Shown here piece by piece: positions 1 through 5,375 of a stretch of DNA of 5,587 nucleotides. The notes under the pieces are model-generated. The model was not told the DNA's origin, searched no databases, and saw only the letters and a program-made list of their open reading frames with translations. Numbering within the stretch: position 1 is the first letter of the stretch; every line of letters starts with the position of its first letter. This stretch comes from JAQBDA01 sp041301185 (GTDB taxonomy: Bacteria; Chloroflexota; Anaerolineae; Anaerolineales; UBA4823), in contig JBFYSV010000075.1 in NCBI GenBank assembly GCA_041301185.1, positions 1-5,587 of the forward strand. Direction: 5' to 3'. Made by a program: the position numbers and the translations under genes.

Positions 1-38
1 GTCCACCTGATCCGCCGCAGGGTATAACCCAGCCAACT

Positions 39-117
39 TTCGTATCGTATACGAATCATCGAGCGGGGTTGCGTCACAGCACTCATCTCTGCCAACCACG
101 CAGTTGAATACTTCAAC
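39..117. promoter_or_regulatory. Leader with two palindromes upstream of the first gene
   Basis: Two perfect palindromic elements lie upstream of the YggT gene. The first is TCGTATACGA (45-54), nested in a wider TTCGTA/TACGAA arrangement (39-55). The second is GTTGAATACTTCAAC (103-117), two 6-base arms around a 3-base centre, ending 30 bases before the start codon. Such elements can be operators for dimeric regulators, and the second could also fold as a small RNA hairpin in the 5' leader. I could not assign a convincing -35/-10 promoter pair, so the regulatory role is inferred from symmetry and position alone. Confidence 0.35.
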
Positions 118-147
118 TTTCTCCAGTGGTCATTACAGGAGATCAAA

Positions 148-552
148 ATGTCAGGTAACAGAATATCAGAAGTTCAGACAACACAAAAAGAACCGGAACG
201 GGAACGACGTATTTTTACCTTCAAAGCCACCCAGTTGGTCTGGCTATTCCTGGGAATACTCGAGGCCCTGCTCGCGCTGCGCTTCGGGCTGAAACTGATC
301 GGGGCCAACCCAGATAGCCCGATTGCCGCATTTATTTATAATGTCACCAGCATTTTCTTATTCCCCTTTGCCGGGTTGACGGGAACGCCAGCAGCGGGCG
401 GCATGGTGCTGGAAATTTCAACCCTGATCGCCATGGTGGTGTATGCCTTGATCGGCTGGGCTCTTGAAAGACTAATCTGGGTGATCTTCTATCGCCCGCG
501 TGGACCCGTGGTTACGCAAACAACAACCTCTGATCAGCACACCCATCAATAA
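148..552 (+). CDS. YggT-family small integral membrane protein
   Basis: This 134-residue protein looks like a YggT-family membrane protein. A charged cytoplasmic N-terminus (about 1-26, rich in Glu and Arg) is followed by a hydrophobic helix (about 28-51) ending in the family-like run LRFGLKLIGAN. A central stretch (about 59-80) with FLFPFAGL comes next, then a second clear helix (about 90-114), and a short polar tail rich in Thr, Gln and His. YggT proteins are poorly characterised inner-membrane proteins, some linked to osmotic stress or found beside cell-division genes. The exact role here is unknown. The start at ATG 148 is supported by AGGAGA (137-142), five bases upstream. It is the first gene of a tightly spaced same-strand series and may be co-transcribed with the small genes after it. 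Confidence 0.8.
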   Translation: MSGNRISEVQTTQKEPERERRIFTFKATQLVWLFLGILEALLALRFGLKLIGANPDSPIAAFIYNVTSIFLFPFAGLTGTPAAGGMVLEISTLIAMVVYALIGWALERLIWVIFYRPRGPVVTQTTTSDQHTHQ

Positions 553-564
553 AAAGGGAATTGA

Positions 565-738
565 ATGGATATTTCGACTGATAAATACAGATCGGATCTG
601 AACCGACCGGTTTCCTTTTCAGTCGTATTGCAGACTGTTAGGGACTTCACCAGGTGGCTGATTGGGTTCTTTGCGCTTACTGAAGAAGAGCAATCGAAGG
701 CTGGTGTCTATGTAGGCAGCGAGATGCAGGACAAGTGA
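565..738 (+). CDS. Small hypothetical protein, 57 aa
   Basis: This short reading frame begins 12 bases after the YggT stop, with an AAGGGA Shine-Dalgarno-like sequence five bases before ATG 565. The 57-residue product has a polar N-terminus (MDISTDKYRSDLN), a central amphipathic to moderately hydrophobic stretch (about 16-39, containing FTRWLIGFFALTEEE) and a polar C-terminus (AGVYVGSEMQDK). The central part is too weak to call a confident transmembrane helix, so peripheral membrane association is possible. I do not recognise a named family. The good ribosome binding site, the tight position and the GTGA overlap with the next start make it a likely real gene rather than chance. Confidence 0.6.
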   Translation: MDISTDKYRSDLNRPVSFSVVLQTVRDFTRWLIGFFALTEEEQSKAGVYVGSEMQDK

Positions 739-887
739 GCAGATTCAGAAAGAACATCGGCATGCTCTTGCTGGCCATCTTTCTCATTGCCTGGGGCTTG
801 GTACAGCTTCTGGATCTCAATGGCCTCGGCGTAATCCTGGCGATCCTCGCAATCGCGGCCGGCATCTTCATCCTGCTGGGCCGTTAG
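735..887 (+). CDS. Small double-hydrophobic membrane protein, 50 aa
   Basis: The frame starts at GTG 735, which shares GTGA with the stop codon of the preceding gene, a typical arrangement for translational coupling. The product has 50 residues. A basic N-terminus (MSRFRKN) leads into two hydrophobic segments (about 8-26 and 31-48) separated by a short turn around D27-G32. It ends in LLGR. The pattern resembles the small transmembrane units at the N-terminus of LiaF/DUF5668-like proteins, but that is resemblance only and no catalytic feature is present. The Shine-Dalgarno signal is weak (an AGG at 728-730), which fits dependence on translation of the upstream gene. It would sit in the cytoplasmic membrane, and its function is unknown. 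Confidence 0.65.
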   Translation: MSRFRKNIGMLLLAIFLIAWGLVQLLDLNGLGVILAILAIAAGIFILLGR

Positions 888-893
888 GTCAAC

Positions 894-921
894 TGCCACC
901 CGGTCGAGCGACCAGGTGGCA
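894..921 (+). repeat. Strong intergenic hairpin without U-tract
   Basis: Inverted arms TGCCACC (894-900) and GGTGGCA (915-921) enclose a second pair, GGTC (902-905) and GACC (910-913), separated from the outer stem by a single C/A mismatch. The loop is GAGC. Eleven base pairs in 28 bases make a stable RNA hairpin that starts seven bases after the stop of the 50-residue protein. No run of T follows, so it does not look like a classical intrinsic terminator. It may protect or process the mRNA between the small genes, or act as a DNA operator. Confidence 0.6.
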
Positions 922-951
922 TCCAATCGATCATTCAAAAGGAGAAATCTC

Positions 952-1110
952 ATGTTGTGGACGATCATCGTAATTCTAATAATCCTGTGGCTGCTCGGAT
1001 TTTTCGGTCGGAATATAAGTCCAAGATTCCCGAAAACTGGCAGTTGGATTCACATTCTGATCGTTATCGCCGTCATACTCATCATATTGAACCTCCTTGG
1101 GGTGCTTTAA
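952..1110 (+). CDS. lmo0937-type (DUF5670-like) small membrane protein
   Basis: This 52-residue protein starts MLWTIIVILIILWLLGF, closely matching the usual opening of lmo0937/DUF5670-type small membrane proteins (MLWTI, hydrophobic run, LWLLG). It has two hydrophobic helices (about 2-18 and 32-51) joined by a short loop with basic residues (R20, R25, K28) and GSWIHILIVIAVIL, the expected family layout. Family members are widespread, very short and of unknown function, often found among stress-related genes. The frame stays open upstream to 916, but ATG 952 is chosen because AAAAGGAGA (937-945) lies at ideal spacing and the family begins at MLW. It follows the strong hairpin at 894-921. Confidence 0.83.
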   Translation: MLWTIIVILIILWLLGFFGRNISPRFPKTGSWIHILIVIAVILIILNLLGVL

Positions 1111-1248
1111 TTTTGCCCGCCAGAAGAGCAGGATCTCTAGTGTGAACGTCGCGCGCCTTGTTTAAATCCGGATGGGCAGCCAGATAAGCTGCCTCTGCAT
1201 TCACATAACAAGAAAGGCGATGATTCCAAACCAAGAGAGGAGCACATC
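1111..1248 (+). other. Intergenic region with a minor hairpin
   Basis: This is the longest gap in the first gene series. It contains a small inverted repeat, GGCAGC (1175-1180) and GCTGCC (1188-1193), around a seven-base loop, with no following T-run. The strong Shine-Dalgarno sequence of the CBS gene, AGGAG (1238-1242), lies at its end. I found no convincing promoter, but the gap is long enough to hold one. A separate transcription start for the CBS and HU genes is therefore possible. Confidence 0.3.
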
Positions 1249-1686
1249 ATGAAGAAATGCGAGGAAGTGATGACGAAAAGCCCCGTTTGCTGCCTGCCAG
1301 AGGATACGGTGGTAAAAGCGGCACAATTGATGAAACGCGAGAACGTCGGTTCGATACCTGTTATCGAGAACGAGCAGAACAAAAAATTGGTTGGTATCGT
1401 GACCGATCGCGATTTAACTTTGAAGATCGTGGCCGAAGGGCGGGACGTCAAATCCATAAAAGTGGAGGCGGTGATGACGCGCAAGGTAGTGACCTGCCGC
1501 GCGGAAGATAATTTGCAGAAAGCGCTGGATGCGATGTCCGAACATCAATTGCGCCGCATTCCTGTCGTGGATAACGACAACAAGATCCTGGGGATTATTT
1601 CCCAGGCAGATGTGGCGACGCGCATTGATCAACCGGAAAAAACTGCCGAAATGGTTAAGCAAATTTCGCAAGCCAATGAGAAGTAA
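1249..1686 (+). CDS. CBS-pair domain protein
   Basis: This 145-residue protein consists almost entirely of two CBS domains forming one Bateman module. CBS1 spans about residues 4-65 and contains VMTKSPVC, the central VGSIPVIE and the strong motif GIVTDRDL (49-56). CBS2 spans about 73-130, with AVMTRKVVTC, LRRIPVVD and GIISQADVA (115-123). Such modules commonly bind adenosine nucleotides such as AMP or ATP, using residues around the TDRD and SQAD segments, and act as energy or stress sensors. No enzymatic or transporter domain is attached, so it may regulate a separate partner. It is presumably soluble and cytoplasmic. ATG 1249 has AGGAG six bases upstream. The short helical tail (about 131-145) is charged. 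The HU-like gene follows after 51 A-rich bases. Confidence 0.9.
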   Translation: MKKCEEVMTKSPVCCLPEDTVVKAAQLMKRENVGSIPVIENEQNKKLVGIVTDRDLTLKIVAEGRDVKSIKVEAVMTRKVVTCRAEDNLQKALDAMSEHQLRRIPVVDNDNKILGIISQADVATRIDQPEKTAEMVKQISQANEK

Positions 1687-1737
1687 AAAAGCAAATTACA
1701 CTCAAAAGAACAATTAAATAAAGAAAGGAGATATGAA

Positions 1738-2046
1738 ATGACTAACAAAAGAATGAGCAAGTCCCAGTTCGTGACTACCCTGGCCGAGAAAAGCGGTCTC
1801 ACCAAGAAGCAAGCCACATCAATGCTCGATACGCTCAACGCGATCGTTGCCCAGGAACTCGGAAAGCGGGGACCGGGCGAAGTTCTCATCCCAGGCCTGC
1901 TGAAATTGATTGTTGTTGACAAGCCTGCCACACCCCAACACAAAGGCGTCAACCCATTTACCAAGGAGCCGATGATCTACAAGGCAAAAGCGGCACGCAA
2001 GGTGATAAAGGTGAGGCCTCTCAAAGCACTGAAAGATGCCGTATAA
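1738..2046 (+). CDS. HU-family DNA-binding protein, variant type
   Basis: This 102-residue protein has the HU/IHF fold signature. An N-terminal helical part (about 6-43) carries MSKSQFVTTLAEKSGLTKKQ, and the core turn is VLIPGLLKLIVVD (49-61). The DNA-binding arm region contains KGVNPFTKEP (69-78), where N72-P73 matches the conserved Asn-Pro whose proline intercalates into DNA in HU. The C-terminus is basic (KAKAARKVIKVRPLKALKDAV, about 82-102). It differs from textbook HU: the arm has TKEP rather than TGEP, an extra PATPQHK stretch precedes it, and the C-terminal segment is unusually basic. It probably bends and compacts DNA as a homodimer. AAAGGAG (1724-1730) lies seven bases before ATG 1738. 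A possible terminator follows. Confidence 0.9.
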   Translation: MTNKRMSKSQFVTTLAEKSGLTKKQATSMLDTLNAIVAQELGKRGPGEVLIPGLLKLIVVDKPATPQHKGVNPFTKEPMIYKAKAARKVIKVRPLKALKDAV

Positions 2047-2052
2047 GTTTCT

Positions 2053-2095
2053 GCCAGCTAATCTGGCACTCTTGCAAGTGCGGCTGGCGACTTTT
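2053..2095 (+). terminator. Possible intrinsic terminator after the HU-like gene
   Basis: Six bases past the HU stop, GCCAG (2053-2057) can pair with CTGGC (2084-2088), enclosing an inner stem GCACT (2066-2070) with AGTGC (2077-2081) and a CTTGCA loop. GACTTTT follows. An alternative fold pairs TGCCAG (2052-2057) with CTGGCA (2063-2068). The large asymmetric internal loop and the T-run of only four make this a moderate call. It would separate the first gene block from the lipoprotein block. Confidence 0.42.
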
Positions 2096-2102
2096 CATCT
2101 TG

Positions 2103-3056
2103 ATGGATTGGAAAACTAACATAAAAGCTATGCGCCGCGCTCTGTTTATTACAGCTCTGGCATTGCTATTGGTCTTGCTGATCCTGGCCGCCTGCGGGAT
2201 TCAGCCAGAGACTTCCCCCGCGCCCTACGTTGTGATGGTTTTAGATACGCCTGTAGGAACAAGTGCCCAGGAAGCTTGGGCAGCCTTGCAAACCCAGGAG
2301 AAGAGCAGCGCGGATGCCCAGGCGGTAGCTACTGCTGAAATTATGCGTGTCAACGCACAGGCAACCTTGAATTCAGCCAACGCAACGTTGGACGCGGCGT
2401 TGATCCAGGATCAAAACAATGCCAATGTCATTGCGGCTCAGATAGCGGCTACGGCCGAAATTGTACGCGCCAACGCCCAGGCAACCCTGGTTGCAGCCGG
2501 TTCGACTCAGAGCGCCGCGCTGACCCAGGATGCGATCCGGCAGACCCAAATGGCGGACCTGGCGACAACAAGTGCAGAAGCCCTGGTGTACCAACAAAAT
2601 AAAGACGAACTCGCTGCCAGCACCCAGACGGCCGTCGCCAATCATATCGCCACGCAAACTCAGGCCGCCGTCGCTACAGCCCAATGGTACGCCAGCCAGG
2701 CGCTCCAGCGCGAAGAACAAAGGCAAGGCCCGATCACATTCCTATGGATGTGGTGCCTTCCGATCTTCCTTTTGCTACTAGCGGGTTTGGCCGCTTGGGG
2801 ATTCTGGCGCTGGCTGAAGATTCGGCAAGCCAACCAAAGTATGCTCGAAAATCCCGTTGACCAGTTGCAGGCACCATCGGTTGAAGTCTTACACCATCAA
2901 CAAGATGATTCGTTGCCGTATCTCGAAAGGGATGTTGTCGATAGACGTTATCAGCTCACAAAGCCGGATGATCAGGTGCGCCGGTGGCTTGATGAAGTTA
3001 AGCGCAAGCTGCTAAACAGCGATAAGAAAGATGAAGATGATAACACGGACATTTGA
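2103..3056 (+). CDS. Putative lipoprotein with repetitive ectodomain, transmembrane helix and cytoplasmic tail
   Basis: I do not recognise a named family. Numbering from ATG 2103 (317 residues), a basic start (KAMRRA) and a hydrophobic stretch (about 13-28) end in LAAC, a good lipobox with C31 as lipidation site. After a Pro-rich linker, residues about 54-205 are very rich in Ala, Gln and Thr, lack Pro and are probably helical or coiled coil. They include a 40-residue-spaced repeat (76-103 and 116-143, both with NAQATL). A strong transmembrane helix follows (about 211-236) with basic RWLKIR on its inner side, then a charged cytoplasmic tail (about 239-317). The protein would thus be anchored at both ends. 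TTG 2100, ATG 2103 and ATG 2130 are all possible starts. None has a good Shine-Dalgarno, and 2130 would still leave a complete signal peptide. The next gene overlaps its 3' end. Confidence 0.72.
   Translation: MDWKTNIKAMRRALFITALALLLVLLILAACGIQPETSPAPYVVMVLDTPVGTSAQEAWAALQTQEKSSADAQAVATAEIMRVNAQATLNSANATLDAALIQDQNNANVIAAQIAATAEIVRANAQATLVAAGSTQSAALTQDAIRQTQMADLATTSAEALVYQQNKDELAASTQTAVANHIATQTQAAVATAQWYASQALQREEQRQGPITFLWMWCLPIFLLLLAGLAAWGFWRWLKIRQANQSMLENPVDQLQAPSVEVLHHQQDDSLPYLERDVVDRRYQLTKPDDQVRRWLDEVKRKLLNSDKKDEDDNTDI
2328..2531 (+). repeat. Internal repeat, two 84-base units within the lipoprotein gene
   Basis: Units at 2328-2411 and 2448-2531 are in frame and start 120 bases apart. They encode 28-residue segments that match at 19 positions, both beginning ATAEI and sharing NAQATL, AAL and QD. 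The DNA also matches over stretches such as CAGGCAACC. This suggests an ancient internal duplication that extended a helical rod, rather than a fresh copy. Confidence 0.7.
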
Positions 3057-3957
3057 TCCACATCATTTCGATCAACGAGCCCGGGGAATCAAAGCTCAGG
3101 TATCGATGATCCTGACAAAATGGGGTTTACCCCCCCGGTTCAAACGCTGGCGATTAACACAAGATCCAAGCACCGGAATGATCGTACTGTTTGGCATACT
3201 CAATAACAGATATATTGCCACGCGTACCTCGATCCCCTTCAGTGATTACCTCAATCCACACTTATTGCATGATCTCGCAAATGAACTACAAGTACAAGTA
3301 GTATCCTGCAACAGCGATGGTCTCCGCTATGCCTTCATCCTGGACCGTGGCCAGCTCGGCAGATTACCGACCCATATAGATTCCCCTTTCATCGATAACG
3401 GCAAACTTTTAGTCAGGGTTGTTTACAGCGATAACCTGCAATCCATGCCAGCACCGCCTGTAGATATGCCAATGGTTGATGATCGCGCGCTAATGCGCCA
3501 GGCTGTGGGAGCTTTCTTGATGATCCTTGATGATATTAAACTTAGGGACGATGCCGCCTTACAGCTCTCTGCTCAAAACCTGCTTGAAATCGTGTTAGTA
3601 GATGAAGAGGAATTCAATAAACGAGTAGCGGAGCAAAACGCCAATCGGCAGAGGATCACACACATCAGGCGATTGTTAGGTGGCAACCCGGTAGGTGGCA
3701 ACCTGGAAGTCAGTAAAAAGATGAAACAGGCTATGTTGTATGCGCTGGTTAATGGCGGCAAACTGTGTCGCTATCGTGGCGGATTCTGGGCTATGGAAAA
3801 CTGGCGCAAGGGTCAAACTCCGTGGTTTGGTGCATCTACTGTTGAGGCTCTTGTATCTCGTGGTCTGATGTCGTATACGGAATGGCGCGATGGCCATAAA
3901 GGTCGCTTTCCGATTGCTGCTGTTGTTTCGGAGTCACCTGTATCCACAAAACCCTGA
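3031..3957 (+). CDS. Hypothetical protein, 308 aa, possible winged-helix-like C-terminus
   Basis: No named family was recognised. The protein has no signal peptide or transmembrane helix and is probably cytoplasmic. Visible parts are a basic start, a mixed alpha/beta region (about 25-132) with MIVLFGILNNRYIA and GLRYAFILDRGQLGRLP, and a Pro-rich linker (138-148). Next comes a helical, acidic region (about 150-205) followed by a Gly-rich hinge (LLGGNPVGGN, 215-224). The C-terminal unit (about 228-300) carries MLYALVNGGKL, YRGGFW, ASTVEALVSRGLM and a final beta-like strand. That last unit resembles a winged-helix-like fold with a helix before the wing, but this is inference from pattern. The gene overlaps the lipoprotein gene by 26 bases (20 if ATG 3037 is used). 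AAGAAAG at 3024-3030 is better spaced for 3037. The overlap implies co-expression and perhaps a partnership with the membrane protein. Confidence 0.72.
   Translation: MKMITRTFDPHHFDQRARGIKAQVSMILTKWGLPPRFKRWRLTQDPSTGMIVLFGILNNRYIATRTSIPFSDYLNPHLLHDLANELQVQVVSCNSDGLRYAFILDRGQLGRLPTHIDSPFIDNGKLLVRVVYSDNLQSMPAPPVDMPMVDDRALMRQAVGAFLMILDDIKLRDDAALQLSAQNLLEIVLVDEEEFNKRVAEQNANRQRITHIRRLLGGNPVGGNLEVSKKMKQAMLYALVNGGKLCRYRGGFWAMENWRKGQTPWFGASTVEALVSRGLMSYTEWRDGHKGRFPIAAVVSESPVSTKP
3677..3706 (+). repeat. Tandem 15-base duplication inside the 308-residue gene
   Basis: TAGGTGGCAACCCGG (3677-3691) is followed directly by TAGGTGGCAACCTGG (3692-3706), identical at 14 of 15 bases. It is in frame and doubles a five-residue unit, giving LGGNP then VGGNL. 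It falls between the acidic helical region and the C-terminal unit, so it probably lengthens a flexible linker. The near identity suggests a fairly recent duplication. Confidence 0.8.
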
Positions 3958-3965
3958 AGGAATAG

Positions 3966-4883
3966 ATGATGACCGCACCCAGAATGGCTGGAACGATGGC
4001 GCAGCTTTGGCAGCAGGGTATCCGAAGCGCGCACAGGCTAAACGAGCGTACACACGGCTGGTTGGGGATGTTGGCAGGCGCAGCCAGGGAAGCCACAAAG
4101 CACGACTCGGTGATGACGGCTGCGGCGATTGCCTACTTTGCTATCTTTTCACTCTTTCCCATCACTCTTCTGAGCATCGCATTTGCCAGCTTCAGCCTCG
4201 GCTCGTTGATTGATCAGTACATCATCGTACAAAGGCTAGAGTTTATTGCGCCGGCTCTAGGTCAGTTGTTGGGCGAGAATATTGACGAAATCATCCAGGC
4301 GCGCGGACCAGTTACGATTGTTGCTTTATTTAGTCTGATCTGGTCTGCCTCTACTATTTTTTACACGCTTACCGGCACCCTGAATGAAATTTGGGGCAAT
4401 AAACGAAGTCGCCCTGTATGGAAGCGGCGCGGCCTGGCAATACTATTTGTCCTGGCCTTCGTTGGCCCAGTTCTCTTCCTTGCTTCGTTCGCTGGCAGCA
4501 TGATTGCCAACCACCACGCCTGGTTGCCCGACCAGATCATTCCGATTGGGGGTGGTATCAGTTTTGTAGTGGCTGTCTTGTTCGATATTGCCTTGTTCAT
4601 GGTGCTCTACACCATGCTCCCGCGTGGAGCTTCCACCTGGCGCGAGATCTTGCCCGGTGCGATTGGGGCTGGCCTGCTCTGGGAGCTTGCCAAGAAAGCT
4701 TTTTTGCTCTTTGTTTCCACCTACATCTCCGTCTCGAACCTGGTTTATGGTTCAGTGGCAGCCATTATTGCCTTCCTGGCCTGGGCCTATCTGAGCGGTC
4801 TAATCTTTCTCTTTGGCGCTTACTTGAGCGTCTCTTATTACCGGCTCAAACAACAACATACAGTGGCAGGCCTGCGTGATTAG
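3966..4883 (+). CDS. YihY/BrkB-family membrane protein
   Basis: This 305-residue protein has the layout of the YihY/virulence factor BrkB family (once misnamed as ribonuclease BN). A cytoplasmic N-terminus (about 1-50) is followed by about six transmembrane helices (roughly 53-77, 116-137, 157-179, 196-218, 229-251 and 262-289). Family-like motifs are AAAIAYFAIFSLFP (52-65), WSASTIFYTLTGTLNEIWG (126-144), the MLPRG loop (217-221) and YGSVAAIIAFLAWAYLSG (261-278), then FLFGAYLS. Length is typical. The molecular function of the family is unsettled, with transport or envelope roles suggested. Two ATGs stand side by side (3966 and 3969). AAGGAA (3957-3962) is better spaced for 3969, so the protein may lack the first Met. 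It begins eight bases after the preceding stop, so co-transcription with the lipoprotein pair is likely. Confidence 0.92.
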   Translation: MMTAPRMAGTMAQLWQQGIRSAHRLNERTHGWLGMLAGAAREATKHDSVMTAAAIAYFAIFSLFPITLLSIAFASFSLGSLIDQYIIVQRLEFIAPALGQLLGENIDEIIQARGPVTIVALFSLIWSASTIFYTLTGTLNEIWGNKRSRPVWKRRGLAILFVLAFVGPVLFLASFAGSMIANHHAWLPDQIIPIGGGISFVVAVLFDIALFMVLYTMLPRGASTWREILPGAIGAGLLWELAKKAFLLFVSTYISVSNLVYGSVAAIIAFLAWAYLSGLIFLFGAYLSVSYYRLKQQHTVAGLRD

Positions 4884-4889
4884 GCAGGC
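4870..4889 (+). repeat. GC-rich hairpin across the YihY stop codon
   Basis: GCCTGC (4870-4875) pairs with GCAGGC (4884-4889) around an eight-base loop that contains the TAG stop. No proper T-run follows, only TTTC a few bases on. It could slow ribosomes or modulate expression of the next gene, whose Shine-Dalgarno begins 11 bases later, but it may be chance. A strong terminator is unlikely. Confidence 0.35.
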
Positions 4890-4913
4890 TGACGCTTTCA
4901 AAGGAGCACAGTC

Positions 4914-5375
4914 ATGAACGATAACGATGTTTCAAAGTTCACCTGCAAGGAATGCGGCGGCCACACCTTGATCGTCACTCACGTTTGGACCATCCTGGCT
5001 GGGGCTGACAGTGAACGCTGGCAGGAATGGGGCCCACTCAAGGATAATCACCATTGGCAATTTGAGTTCCAGGAGAAGGTCGAGGAAAATGCCGACAATG
5101 AAGTCCAGAGAGGTGATTTTGGTGAGTATGAGGAAGATGACTCTGCTTCTGAACCGGAAGAATATGAAACATATGAAACAGAAACCGACCGGGAGAGCGA
5201 CGAGTATTTTGTAAATTGTGGGAACTGTGACCGTGAGATTGAATTTGGATGGACACAACCAGATCGTCGTGGTCTCATATTGCCGGTTGAATTTTCAGAT
5301 TTCGTTCCCATCGAAAGCTGGCCGGATCCCAAATTTGTGGATGTTTGGCAGCAGAGGGGGTGGCTCCGAACGTGA
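4914..5375 (+). CDS. Putative zinc-ribbon protein with acidic insert
   Basis: This 153-residue protein is not assigned to a named family. Two CxxC knuckles are visible: C11-KE-C14 near the start (FTCKECGG) and C102-GN-C105 (VNCGNCDREIEFGW). Together they suggest one zinc ribbon split by an 87-residue insert. The insert starts with a Trp-rich part (W25, W36, W39, W48) and continues as a very acidic, probably disordered stretch (about 54-97) with EEDDSASEPEEYETYETET. The C-terminus (about 120-153) is aromatic and Pro-containing, with FVPIESWPDPKF and DVWQQRGWL. There is no signal peptide, so it is probably cytoplasmic. AAAGGAG (4900-4906) lies seven bases before ATG 4914, a strong start. A role in protein or nucleic-acid binding is possible but unproven. 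Confidence 0.75.
   Translation: MNDNDVSKFTCKECGGHTLIVTHVWTILAGADSERWQEWGPLKDNHHWQFEFQEKVEENADNEVQRGDFGEYEEDDSASEPEEYETYETETDRESDEYFVNCGNCDREIEFGWTQPDRRGLILPVEFSDFVPIESWPDPKFVDVWQQRGWLRT
5162..5179 (+). repeat. Exact tandem 9-base repeat in the acidic insert
   Basis: ATATGAAAC occurs twice in direct succession (5162-5170 and 5171-5179), in frame, doubling a Tyr-Glu-Thr unit and followed by a partial AGAAAC. It points to slippage expansion of a low-complexity acidic segment. Confidence 0.7.

Noticed and set aside
1..59. Minus-strand frame starting at an ATG near 59 and leaving the left edge
   Set aside because: There is no Shine-Dalgarno sequence before it and fewer than 20 codons are visible, too little to support a divergent gene.
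1..107. Open frame from the left edge ending at TGA 105, possible tail of an upstream gene
   Set aside because: The peptide (begins PPDPPQGITQP) shows no family-like pattern, and the other two forward frames close earlier (at 27 and 9). There is no basis to choose one, so no gene is called.
1172..1252. 26-codon frame from ATG 1172 with its stop overlapping the CBS start (ATGA)
   Set aside because: It has no Shine-Dalgarno, an ordinary composition and a length easily reached by chance. The CBS gene has its own strong ribosome site.
1137..1484. Minus-strand frame of 115 codons opposite the CBS gene
   Set aside because: It lies antisense to a clearly conserved CBS-pair gene, is rich in Ser, Thr and Phe without family pattern, and has no ribosome site. 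It is a shadow frame.
2373..2726. Minus-strand 117-codon frame inside the lipoprotein gene
   Set aside because: It is a by-product of the Ala/Gln/Thr-rich repetitive coding strand, with no start signal or recognisable product.
4418..4879. Plus-strand 153-codon frame within the YihY/BrkB gene
   Set aside because: It is an alternate frame of a well-recognised membrane protein, its residues show no domain pattern, and it lacks a ribosome site.
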